Shown here: piece by piece, positions 1 to 6,882 of the stretch
Position numbering within the stretch: position 1 is the stretch's first letter
How the letters are laid out: each line of letters opens with the position of its first letter
NCBI RefSeq assembly: GCF_022780145.1
Contig: NZ_JALEXO010000295.1
Coordinates: forward strand, 1 to 10,683
Reading direction: 5' to 3'
Length of the DNA: 10,683 nucleotides
Origin: Intestinibacter sp.
Lineage (GTDB): Bacteria; Bacillota; Clostridia; Peptostreptococcales; Peptostreptococcaceae
Notes under the pieces: model-generated
Database searches by the model: none
The model's input: only the letters and a program-made list of their open reading frames with translations
What the model was told of the DNA's origin: nothing
Translations under genes and position numbers: made by a program

Positions 1-1
1 A

Positions 2-1102
2 GGATGTCTAGCTCAGAGATATGCAGACGAGTTAAAAGAGGAAATACCAGAGATAGATGCAATAGTTGGTACAGGTAGCTACCAAAATATAGACGAAATA
101 ATAGGAAAGCTTAAAGAAGAGCATCAAATAGTGAGCTTAAATAATATAGAATTTGCATACGATGAAACTCTACCTAGATATGTATCTACTCCAAGTCATA
201 TGGCGTACCTAAAAATAGGTGAAGGCTGTGACAACAAATGTACTTACTGTATAATACCTAAACTTAGAGGTAAATATAGAAGTAGAAAGATGGAGGATAT
301 AATTTCAGAAGCTAAAAAGCTTGCCGAAATGGGAGTTAAGGAGTTAATCGTAATAGCTCAAGATACTACTAAATACGGCGTTGATTTATACGGTGAGGAA
401 AGACTTGCCGAGCTTTTAGAAGAATTAGCTCAAATAGACGGATTCAAATGGATTAGGGTGATGTACTCTTATCCAGAATCAATAACTGAAAAGCTAGTAA
501 ATGTAATAAGTAAATACGATAATATATGCAATTATTTCGATATGCCTATACAACATGCGAGCAATAGGATATTAAAGCTGATGAACAGAAAAACTACTAA
601 AGAGGATATCATGTCTAAGGTAGAAATGATCAGAAATATCATACCTGATGCTACACTTAGAACTAGTATAATAGTAGGATTTCCTGGGGAAACAGACGAG
701 GATTTTGAGGAGCTTGTAGATTTTGTAAAAGAAGTAGAATTTGATAAGCTAGGAGTATTTACTTATTCTAGAGAGGAAGATACCCCTGCTGATAGACTAC
801 CTAATCATCTTGAAGAGGAAGTCAAATTAGACAGACAAGAGAGACTTATGCTAGTACAACAAGCTATATCAGAACAAAAAAACAAGCAAAAAATAGGCAA
901 TAAATATGAAGCATTAGTTGAAGAACAAATAGAAGATAACGTGTATATAGGTAGAACCATATACGATGCAGAAGAGATAGATGCAATAGTATATATAAAA
1001 TCTATAAAAGATCTTCAAATAGGGGAATTTGTAGATGTAGTTATAACTGATGCTTTAGAGTATGATTTAATGGGGGTATTAGAGGATGAATTTACCGAAT
1101 AA
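2..1102 (+). CDS. rimO: Ribosomal protein S12 methylthiotransferase RimO, 5'-truncated by window edge
   Basis: RimO is a radical SAM enzyme that adds a methylthio group to a conserved aspartate of ribosomal protein S12 (uS12). The open frame runs in from the window edge; a GTG at 131 is internal, because family sequence continues upstream of it. The visible fragment has 366 residues and starts with GCLAQRY, whose Cys2 is the last ligand of the N-terminal auxiliary iron-sulphur cluster; roughly the first 75 residues are missing. The radical SAM motif CxxxCxxC is at fragment residues 76, 80 and 83 (GEGCDNKCTYC). The downstream strings QDTTKYG, YSYPESI and DMPIQHAS separate RimO from its tRNA-modifying relative MiaB. 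A TRAM domain forms the last 70 or so residues. The 3' end overlaps pgsA by 17 bases, so the two are probably co-transcribed and translationally coupled. Confidence 0.96.
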   Translation, partial: GCLAQRYADELKEEIPEIDAIVGTGSYQNIDEIIGKLKEEHQIVSLNNIEFAYDETLPRYVSTPSHMAYLKIGEGCDNKCTYCIIPKLRGKYRSRKMEDIISEAKKLAEMGVKELIVIAQDTTKYGVDLYGEERLAELLEELAQIDGFKWIRVMYSYPESITEKLVNVISKYDNICNYFDMPIQHASNRILKLMNRKTTKEDIMSKVEMIRNIIPDATLRTSIIVGFPGETDEDFEELVDFVKEVEFDKLGVFTYSREEDTPADRLPNHLEEEVKLDRQERLMLVQQAISEQKNKQKIGNKYEALVEEQIEDNVYIGRTIYDAEEIDAIVYIKSIKDLQIGEFVDVVITDALEYDLMGVLEDEFTE

Positions 1103-1628
1103 GCTTACACTACTTAGAATATGTCTAATACCAGTATTCGTAATACTTATGCTATCACAAATAAACAATTTCTTTTTAATAGCTTGTATTGTGTTTATGG
1201 TGGCTTCTATAACAGATTTTTTAGATGGAAGAATAGCTAGAAAACACAATTTAGTTACAGACTTTGGGAAATTTATGGATCCATTAGCGGATAAGTTATT
1301 AGTTTTATCTGCGCTTATATGTATGATAGATTACGATTTAGTAGCTGGTTGGATGGTAATAATAATTGTGGCAAGAGAGCTAACAGTAAGTATTTTAAGA
1401 GCAATAGCAGCAGACAATGGAAAGGTAATAGCAGCTAGCGGCGGTGGAAAAATAAAAACTACAAGCCAAATGATAGCTATAATATTCTTACTTATAGGTG
1501 CTAATTTCTCAAATGATATAATATTACTTATTGGAACTGTAGCTATGTACATCGCTACAATATTTACACTTTATTCAGGAATAGATTACTTATATAAAAA
1601 TAGAGATTTATTTATGAATAGTAAATAA
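1086..1628 (+). CDS. pgsA: CDP-diacylglycerol--glycerol-3-phosphate 3-phosphatidyltransferase
   Basis: PgsA is an integral membrane enzyme that joins CDP-diacylglycerol and glycerol 3-phosphate to give phosphatidylglycerol phosphate and CMP, the committed step to phosphatidylglycerol. The 180-residue length is normal. The full CDP-alcohol phosphotransferase motif is present: Asp44, Asp47-Gly48, Ala51-Arg52, Gly61, Asp65 and Asp69, so the metal-binding and catalytic aspartates are intact. Several hydrophobic segments (about 8-24, 28-44, 70-100, 125-145 and 148-168) fit a multi-pass membrane protein. The ATG at 1086 lies inside the end of rimO and has a G-rich stretch (1072-1076) nine bases upstream as a possible ribosome binding site. 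No separate promoter is apparent. The gene ends just before a strong terminator, so it is the last gene of the rimO unit. Confidence 0.96.
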   Translation: MNLPNKLTLLRICLIPVFVILMLSQINNFFLIACIVFMVASITDFLDGRIARKHNLVTDFGKFMDPLADKLLVLSALICMIDYDLVAGWMVIIIVARELTVSILRAIAADNGKVIAASGGGKIKTTSQMIAIIFLLIGANFSNDIILLIGTVAMYIATIFTLYSGIDYLYKNRDLFMNSK

Positions 1629-1640
1629 TAAAATTTTTAG

Positions 1641-1688
1641 AAGAGCTATATGTTATGCCGTTTTTAAATTGACATATAGCTCTTTTTT
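1641..1688 (+). terminator. Rho-independent terminator after pgsA
   Basis: There is a perfect 13-base-pair stem, with arms at 1641-1653 and 1672-1684, an 18-base loop and a T run at 1683-1688. It ends the rimO-pgsA transcript and isolates recA from it. Confidence 0.9.
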
Positions 1689-1792
1689 AGATTATAAAAA
1701 GGAAGAATTATTTTTAAATAAAAATGTAAAATTTGGGTATAAAACATTTAGAATTTGTTAATAAACATATTAGAAAATAATTTATTTATCGA

Positions 1793-1821
1793 TTGACTGT
1801 AAAAGCTTTATAAGATATAAT
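1793..1821 (+). promoter_or_regulatory. recA promoter (sigma-A type)
   Basis: TTGACT at 1793-1798 and a perfect TATAAT at 1816-1821 are separated by 17 bases. Transcription would start near 1828, giving a leader of about 55 bases before recA. The LexA box lies just downstream of the predicted start. Confidence 0.85.
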
Positions 1822-1834
1822 AAAAATATAAAAC

Positions 1835-1848
1835 CGAACAGATGTTTG
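1835..1848 (+). promoter_or_regulatory. LexA operator (SOS box) of recA
   Basis: CGAACAGATGTTTG fits the Gram-positive LexA consensus CGAACRNRYGTTYG at every position and is an imperfect palindrome. It sits about 7 to 21 bases after the predicted transcription start, where bound LexA would block RNA polymerase. This implies that recA is DNA-damage inducible here. lexA itself is not in the window. Confidence 0.88.
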
Positions 1849-1883
1849 ATTATGAAAAATAATATAATGGAGGAACGAATTAT

Positions 1884-2963
1884 ATGACTATAGAAAAAGA
1901 AAAATTAGATACATTGAATCAGGTATTAGGTAAAATAGAAAAGGATTTTGGTAAAGGCTCAGTAATGAGACTTGGAGAAGCTTCATCAATGGTAATAGAT
2001 TCTATATCAACAGGTTCAATAGGACTTGATATAGCGATAGGTATAGGTGGGCTTCCTAGAGGTAGAATAGTTGAAATATACGGACCGGAATCTTCAGGTA
2101 AAACAACTGTAGCACTTCATTCAGTTGCAGAAGCTCAAAAAGACGGTGGGATAGCAGCTTTCATAGATGCAGAACATGCCCTAGATCCAGTTTATGCAAA
2201 GGCGTTAGGTGTAGATGTAGATAACCTTATAATATCTCAACCAGATACAGGAGAACAAGCACTAGAGATAGCAGAGGCGCTTATAAGAAGTGGTGCGATA
2301 GACATAATAGTAATAGACTCAGTTGCAGCATTAGTTCCAAAGGCAGAAATAGAAGGAGATATGGGAGATTCTCATGTTGGATTGCAAGCTAGACTTATGT
2401 CTCAAGCGCTTAGAAAATTAACAGGTTCAATCAAAAAATCAAATTGCGTTGCTATATTTATAAACCAACTTAGAGAAAAAGTAGGTATAATGTTTGGTAA
2501 TCCAGAAACTACTACAGGTGGTCGTGCACTTAAATTCTACTCATCAGTTAGATTAGATGTTAGAAAAATAGACACAATAAAACAAGGGGATAAAATTTTA
2601 GGAAGTAGAACTAGAGTTAAAGTAGTAAAAAATAAAGTAGCGCCTCCTTTTAAACAAGCTGAATTTGACATAATGTACGGAGAAGGTATATCAAAAATAG
2701 GTGATTTACTAGATATAGCTGCCAATATAGATATAGTTAAAAAATCAGGTTCTTGGTACAACTATCAAGATATAAAATTAGGACAAGGTAGAGAAAATGT
2801 TAAAAAATTCTTATCTGATAATATGGATTTAGCAAATGAAATAGAAGAAAAAGTTAGAAAGTATTATAAATTAGGTGCAGAATATAAAGATATAGAAGAT
2901 GAAGATTTAGACGATACTCAAATGTCAGAAGATATCGCGAATAATAGCATTTCAGAAGAATAA
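1884..2963 (+). CDS. recA: Recombinase RecA
   Basis: RecA forms an ATP-dependent filament on single-stranded DNA. It drives homologous strand exchange and triggers self-cleavage of LexA. The 359-residue length is typical. The Walker A motif GPESSGKTT is at residues 67-75, the Walker B region includes IIVIDSVAALVP, and the family signature ALKFYSSVRLDVR is present. The C-terminal tail is acidic (for example DEDLDD), as in other RecA proteins. The ATG at 1884 has a GGAGG sequence at 1869-1873, ten bases upstream. The gene has its own promoter and a LexA box and is flanked by gene-free DNA on both sides. In B. subtilis cinA lies directly upstream of recA; it is not present here. Confidence 0.98.
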   Translation: MTIEKEKLDTLNQVLGKIEKDFGKGSVMRLGEASSMVIDSISTGSIGLDIAIGIGGLPRGRIVEIYGPESSGKTTVALHSVAEAQKDGGIAAFIDAEHALDPVYAKALGVDVDNLIISQPDTGEQALEIAEALIRSGAIDIIVIDSVAALVPKAEIEGDMGDSHVGLQARLMSQALRKLTGSIKKSNCVAIFINQLREKVGIMFGNPETTTGGRALKFYSSVRLDVRKIDTIKQGDKILGSRTRVKVVKNKVAPPFKQAEFDIMYGEGISKIGDLLDIAANIDIVKKSGSWYNYQDIKLGQGRENVKKFLSDNMDLANEIEEKVRKYYKLGAEYKDIEDEDLDDTQMSEDIANNSISEE

Positions 2964-2988
2964 TAATTGCTATAAACCTCCTATAACC

Positions 2989-3017
2989 TTGACACAAAGT
3001 AGAAAAAATTATAAAAT
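2989..3017 (+). promoter_or_regulatory. Consensus promoter just after recA, probably for rny
   Basis: A perfect TTGACA at 2989-2994 is followed after 17 bases by TAAAAT at 3012-3017, which matches five of six -10 positions. Transcription would start near 3024, leaving an untranslated leader of about 240 bases before rny. No open frame of useful size begins in that leader, so rny is the likely target. A small RNA made from the leader is an alternative. Confidence 0.65.
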
Positions 3018-3055
3018 TAAATGAGGTAAAGTATTCTAATTTAATATAATTTTTT
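3003..3055 (+). terminator. Possible AT-only terminator after recA, overlapping the rny promoter
   Basis: AAAAAATTATA (3003-3013) pairs with TATAATTTTTT (3045-3055). TTAAAT (3017-3022) pairs with ATTTAA (3039-3044). A three-base bulge separates the two stems, and the structure ends in six T. It contains no G-C pair, so its stability is doubtful. It also covers the -10 element of the promoter above. It may be a weak recA terminator or an accident of A+T-rich DNA. Confidence 0.35.
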
Positions 3056-3069
3056 GTTGTTAATCATTA

Positions 3070-3141
3070 AGAAACTAATTACAGTTTCTAATTAATAATT
3101 TAAGCTGTCGATATTTATAAATATTTTTTAAGACAGCTTAA
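3070..3141 (+). other. Two tandem hairpins in the rny leader
   Basis: The first hairpin pairs AGAAACT (3070-3076) with AGTTTCT (3083-3089) around a six-base loop. The second pairs TTAAGCTGTC (3100-3109) with GACAGCTTAA (3132-3141), ten perfect pairs, and its loop contains the palindrome ATATTTATAAATAT (3111-3124). Neither outer stem is followed by a T run, so they do not look like terminators. They lie in the predicted leader between the promoter at 2989 and rny. The rest of the gene-free stretch, 3142-3265, shows nothing else firm beyond short upstream AAGGAG-like motifs. Confidence 0.5.
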
Positions 3142-3265
3142 AATAATATTCCAAGATTATAAATGTGGTACTTAAATTAATGTCATTCTTTTACATAGCT
3201 AAAAGATCGACCTAAATACGAAAATAAGGAGTAATATTGAATTTTGGGATTAAATAATAAAGGAG

Positions 3266-4810
3266 GTGGATGTCATAGTAAAAGTAATTATAGCAGCAGT
3301 AATTGGCTTGATTATAGGTGCATTAGCTGGATATTTTGGTAGAAAAAATATATCAGAAGCGAAAATCGGTGAAGCAAATACACTAGCTAAAAATATAGTA
3401 GATCAAGCGAATAAAGATGCAGAAACAATCAAAAAAGAAAAACTTCTAGAAGCAAAAGAAGAAATTCATAGATTTAGAAGTGATGCTGAAAAGGAAAGTA
3501 GAGAAAGAAGAAATGAATTACAAAAATATGAAAGAAGAGTAATTCAAAAAGAAGAATCTCTAGATAGAAAACAACAAAGTATAGAAAACAAAGAATCTAA
3601 TTTAAATCAAAAGTTAAAAATTGTAGACGAAAAACAAAAAGAAGTTGAGGCTATAAAATTAAAACAACTTGAAAAATTAGAGGATATATCAGGTATTACT
3701 TGTGAAAAAGCAAAAGAAATCATACTAAGTAATGCAGAAAAAGAAGTAAGACATGAAATGTCAATAATGATTAAGGACATTGAAACTCAAGCAAAAGAAA
3801 ATGCTGAAAAGAAATCAAGAGAAATAATTGGATATGCAATTCAAAAATGTGCAGCAGACCATGTTGCAGAGACTACAGTAACAGTAGTTAATTTACCAAA
3901 TGACGAAATGAAAGGTAGAATAATAGGTAGAGAAGGTAGAAATATCAGAACTTTAGAAACTCTAACAGGAATCGACCTAATAATAGACGATACTCCTGAA
4001 GCTGTAATATTATCTGGATTCGATCCTATTAGAAGAGAAATTGCGAGAATAGCTTTGGAAAAACTTATATCTGATGGAAGAATACATCCAGCCAGAATAG
4101 AAGAAATGGTAGAAAAAGCTAAAAAAGAAGTTGACAACATTATAAAAGAATATGGTGAACAGGCTACTTTTGAAACAGGTGTACATAGCTTACATCCAGA
4201 ATTAGTTAAGCTATTAGGTAGACTTAACTACAGAACAAGTTATGGACAAAACGTTTTAAAACATTCTATAGAAGTAGCACATATAGCTGGAATTATGGCT
4301 GCTGAAATAGGAGCTGACATTAAGCTTGCTAAAAGAGCAGGATTGCTTCACGATATAGGTAAGGCAGTAGACCATGAAATGGAAGGTACACATGTTGAAA
4401 TAGGTATGGATTTACTTAGAAGATACAAAGAATCTAAGGAAGTTATACACGCTATGAGTACTCACCATGGAGATCACGAACCTCAAACAGTTGAAGCAGT
4501 ATTAGTTACAGCAGCAGATGCAATATCTGCAGCTAGACCAGGAGCTAGAAGAGAAACACTAGAAGCGTATATTAAGAGATTAGAAAAACTTGAAGAAATT
4601 GCAAATTCATATGACGGTGTAGAAAAATCTTATGCAATACAAGCTGGTAGAGAAATAAGAATCATGGTTAAACCAGAAAAAATTAACGATGAAGAAATTC
4701 ACCTATTAGCTAGAGATATAACTAAGAAGATCGAGGATGAGCTTGAATATCCAGGTCAAATAAAAGTTAGTATAATAAGAGAAACTAGAGCTGTAGAATA
4801 TGCAAAATAA
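3266..4810 (+). CDS. rny: Ribonuclease Y (start codon uncertain)
   Basis: RNase Y is a membrane-anchored endoribonuclease that starts the decay of many mRNAs in Firmicutes. From GTG at 3266 the protein has 514 residues and matches the family from end to end. It has one N-terminal membrane segment (about 5-24), a long charged coiled coil (about 30-150), a KH domain with GRIIGREGRNIR at 217-228, and an HD domain with His362-Asp363 in GLLHDIGKA. It ends in the usual VEYAK. The start is odd. The near-perfect ribosome binding site AAGGAGGTG (3260-3268) contains the GTG itself, and the next ATG (3270) reads only Met-Ser-stop. At normal spacing the in-frame codons are GTC (3272) and ATA (3275). The true start may therefore be unusual, although the product is certain. 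Confidence 0.95.
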   Translation: MDVIVKVIIAAVIGLIIGALAGYFGRKNISEAKIGEANTLAKNIVDQANKDAETIKKEKLLEAKEEIHRFRSDAEKESRERRNELQKYERRVIQKEESLDRKQQSIENKESNLNQKLKIVDEKQKEVEAIKLKQLEKLEDISGITCEKAKEIILSNAEKEVRHEMSIMIKDIETQAKENAEKKSREIIGYAIQKCAADHVAETTVTVVNLPNDEMKGRIIGREGRNIRTLETLTGIDLIIDDTPEAVILSGFDPIRREIARIALEKLISDGRIHPARIEEMVEKAKKEVDNIIKEYGEQATFETGVHSLHPELVKLLGRLNYRTSYGQNVLKHSIEVAHIAGIMAAEIGADIKLAKRAGLLHDIGKAVDHEMEGTHVEIGMDLLRRYKESKEVIHAMSTHHGDHEPQTVEAVLVTAADAISAARPGARRETLEAYIKRLEKLEEIANSYDGVEKSYAIQAGREIRIMVKPEKINDEEIHLLARDITKKIEDELEYPGQIKVSIIRETRAVEYAK

Positions 4811-4825
4811 TAATTAGTAAATAAG

Positions 4826-4857
4826 CCTCTTTTGAAGTGATTCAAGAGAGGTTTTTT
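4826..4857 (+). terminator. Rho-independent terminator after rny
   Basis: CCTCTTTTGAA (4826-4836) pairs with TTCAAGAGAGG (4841-4851): eleven pairs with one G-T wobble around a GTGA loop. Six T follow at 4852-4857. Confidence 0.92.
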
Positions 4858-4894
4858 GTATAAAAATCTATTTATGGCAAATTATATATATAAA

Positions 4895-4903
4895 TGATAT
4901 AAT
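4895..4903 (+). promoter_or_regulatory. Extended -10 promoter for the helicase-like gene
   Basis: TGATATAAT is a perfect extended -10 element (TG, one base, TATAAT). The bases at the -35 distance (4875-4880) are a poor match, as is common for extended -10 promoters. Transcription would start near 4910, about 78 bases before the gene. The terminator just upstream separates it from rny. Confidence 0.6.
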
Positions 4904-4987
4904 TTAAGTATAGATTTACAAAAATTTTAGCGTAAAGACATTAAATTCTGGAGTTAATTCTACAATGAAACAGAGAGGAGGCTTAAT

Positions 4988-6766
4988 ATGAGTCAATTTA
5001 TAAATATTAACTCTCAATTAGATGCATTAAGGATGAAAGAATTTGAGAAAAAATTTTATGAAAAAATATCCGACGATGTAAAGATAGTTCCTAAAGTGAC
5101 GCCTTTTAAAGGCATAAACATAGATTTAATGTATATTAAAAATAATAAAATATTATTTGTGAAATTTATGGATACTTCAGAAGAATTGTTTTCAATATTA
5201 GACGAAGAATTAATCGAGGTTATGAATGAAGAGTTTAATCTACTTAGATTGAAAATGGCTCAACATCATAACAATATTTCTTATAATTTTGTTTATATAA
5301 TGCCTTATGTAGAAATTTACGATGGGTATGGATTTGAAGATTTTGTAGATAATAACATAATAGATAAGCATAAACTAAATCAAATCATTGAAAAAGAAAT
5401 ATCTATGGATGATTATTTAAAAGAAGAAAACAACGAAATAGAATTAAATATGTATATTTTAGATATATGTCCGGAATACTATGTTTTAAATAATGAAATG
5501 CATATAAATAAAGAATTTAAAAAAATTACATTTGTCAACGATGATTATGAATACAGTGCGACTATGCTCGATAAAGATCAACTGGAGAAGTCTATATCGA
5601 TTAACTACGGTAATAATTTATTTCAAGGTGGTTGTGGTACTGGGAAAACAACTATAATGCTATCTAGAGCGATTAAATTAGCTCGTGTATATCCACAGCA
5701 CAGGTTTGTCGTATTTGTATCATCAAAGAAGCTTTCTAATCAACTCAGAGAGGCTTTGGAGATTTTATATAAGGATAATAATAATTTAGAGGTTCACACA
5801 ATATCGTCGTTTTTATTTAAATTAGCTAAAAAATTCGATTTGGTAGCTGACTATAGAATGTTTAAACAAAATTACGAAAAATATTTAAATAATTTGATAA
5901 AACAAGCTAGAAATGTCGTAAAAAACAAAAATATGTTTAAAGGAATATTTATAGATGAAGCAGAATCATTTAAGTATGACGAGTTAAAATTTATTTCAGA
6001 GTTTTTATATAAAACAAAAAATATATTCGATATATATTACTGCAATGCTTTGAATATGACTAATGATCTAAATATATTTAAAGACAATAAGCAAGATATA
6101 GAGTTTGACGATATTATATATTTAGATATAAATTACAGACAAAATAAAAATTTAGTTGAATTTGTAAATAGATTTTGTCAAAATTCAAATGATTATATTA
6201 AAAGCTTAAGACCTTCAGTAGAAGGAGATATATACCCGTTTACTAAATCAATTCATAAGCATGGACAAGATCCCGAAATACTAAAAGTAAGTGACTTAGA
6301 AGAGCAGATAGAGTCTGTTTTATGGGAAATTGATTTTTTAATAAACAAAAAAGGTTTGGATTATTCAGATATAGCTATAGTATATCCGTACAATAAGAAA
6401 AAGCTAAAAAACGGGAAAACTATATATTTTCAATATATCTTAAGAAAAGCCCTAGAAGAGGCGAAGATTCCTTATATGATTGCAGAGGATGAGATAACGA
6501 CGCTAACTAAAAAGGTCGGTATAACGATTTCTAATATATATGGCATAAAAAATCTAGAGTATAAAGCAGTTATATTTTGTGAATTAGAGATGCTATACAA
6601 TCAAACAATTGGAGATACTAGACAGGATTATCAAATAAACGATTTTGTGGGAGATTTAAATAAAATTTATCTTGCGATAAATATCCCTACTGACTATTTA
6701 AAAATAATAACTACCTTTAGTGAGGATTCAAGCGAGATAATAAAAATTTTAATTAAATCTAAATAA
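4988..6766 (+). CDS. UvrD-like superfamily 1 helicase homologue with degenerate motifs
   Basis: This 592-residue protein resembles UvrD/Rep-type superfamily 1 helicases but is eroded. Walker A is good (GGCGTGKTT, 214-222, Lys220) and is followed by a plausible motif Ia (FVSSKKLSNQLREAL). Motif II reads DEAES (323-327) instead of DEAQ. Motif III, normally GDxxQ, is unrecognisable. Motif IV, DINYRQ (Arg384), is present. Motif V reads SNIYGIKNLEYK (515-526) where THSxKGLEF-like sequence is usual. Motif VI reads YLAINIPTDYL (561-571) where YVAxTRA is expected, so its arginine is missing. Residues 1-190 match no domain I can name with certainty; IDLMYIKNNKILFVKF vaguely recalls a NERD or restriction-like nuclease core, but the acidic residue before the lysine is absent. 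GAGGAGG (4975-4981) supports the ATG. ATP binding is likely; DNA unwinding is doubtful. The biological role is unknown. Confidence 0.82.
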   Translation: MSQFININSQLDALRMKEFEKKFYEKISDDVKIVPKVTPFKGINIDLMYIKNNKILFVKFMDTSEELFSILDEELIEVMNEEFNLLRLKMAQHHNNISYNFVYIMPYVEIYDGYGFEDFVDNNIIDKHKLNQIIEKEISMDDYLKEENNEIELNMYILDICPEYYVLNNEMHINKEFKKITFVNDDYEYSATMLDKDQLEKSISINYGNNLFQGGCGTGKTTIMLSRAIKLARVYPQHRFVVFVSSKKLSNQLREALEILYKDNNNLEVHTISSFLFKLAKKFDLVADYRMFKQNYEKYLNNLIKQARNVVKNKNMFKGIFIDEAESFKYDELKFISEFLYKTKNIFDIYYCNALNMTNDLNIFKDNKQDIEFDDIIYLDINYRQNKNLVEFVNRFCQNSNDYIKSLRPSVEGDIYPFTKSIHKHGQDPEILKVSDLEEQIESVLWEIDFLINKKGLDYSDIAIVYPYNKKKLKNGKTIYFQYILRKALEEAKIPYMIAEDEITTLTKKVGITISNIYGIKNLEYKAVIFCELEMLYNQTIGDTRQDYQINDFVGDLNKIYLAINIPTDYLKIITTFSEDSSEIIKILIKSK

Positions 6767-6792
6767 TGAAAATAATTTAATTACATTCAAAT

Positions 6793-6843
6793 AAAATCAC
6801 TATGAAATCGCTTTAATCGTGAAAATGATAAAAGTGATTTTTT
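6793..6843 (+). terminator. Terminator or attenuator hairpin between the helicase-like and recombinase-like genes
   Basis: AAATCGCTTT (6805-6814) pairs with AAAGTGATTT (6831-6840) in ten pairs with one wobble. The T run at 6838-6843 overlaps the end of the 3' arm. A second 5' arm, AAAATCACT (6793-6801), can pair with the same 3' arm (AGTGATTTT, 6833-6841). No convincing promoter lies between this hairpin and the next gene, so some read-through is likely needed to express it. Confidence 0.65.
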
Positions 6844-6882
6844 AGTTGATAAGTAAATTATATATTGGGAAGGATAAAGGAT

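Noticed and set aside
1331..1552. Minus-strand open frame of 73 codons inside pgsA
   Set aside because: It lies wholly within a well-identified gene on the other strand, has no ribosome binding site of note, and its hydrophobic translation mirrors the membrane protein opposite.
2537..2761. Minus-strand open frame of 74 codons inside recA
   Set aside because: It is antisense to a conserved part of RecA, with no recognisable product.
3226..3257. Short leader-peptide-like frame (AAGGAG then TTG, six codons, stop) upstream of rny
   Set aside because: A TTG start with so few codons is easily found by chance, and the peptide has no regulatory codon run.
3841..4140. Minus-strand open frame of 99 codons inside rny
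   Set aside because: It is antisense to the KH-domain region of RNase Y, whose conservation explains the open frame.
6846..6866. Promoter directly before the recombinase-like gene (TTGATA and TATATT)
   Set aside because: The two elements are only nine bases apart, and a start from the TATATT alone would fall within the ribosome binding site.
6865..6882. TTG start giving six extra residues to the recombinase-like protein
   Set aside because: The ribosome binding site GGAAGGA lies downstream of this TTG and is correctly spaced for the ATG at 6883.
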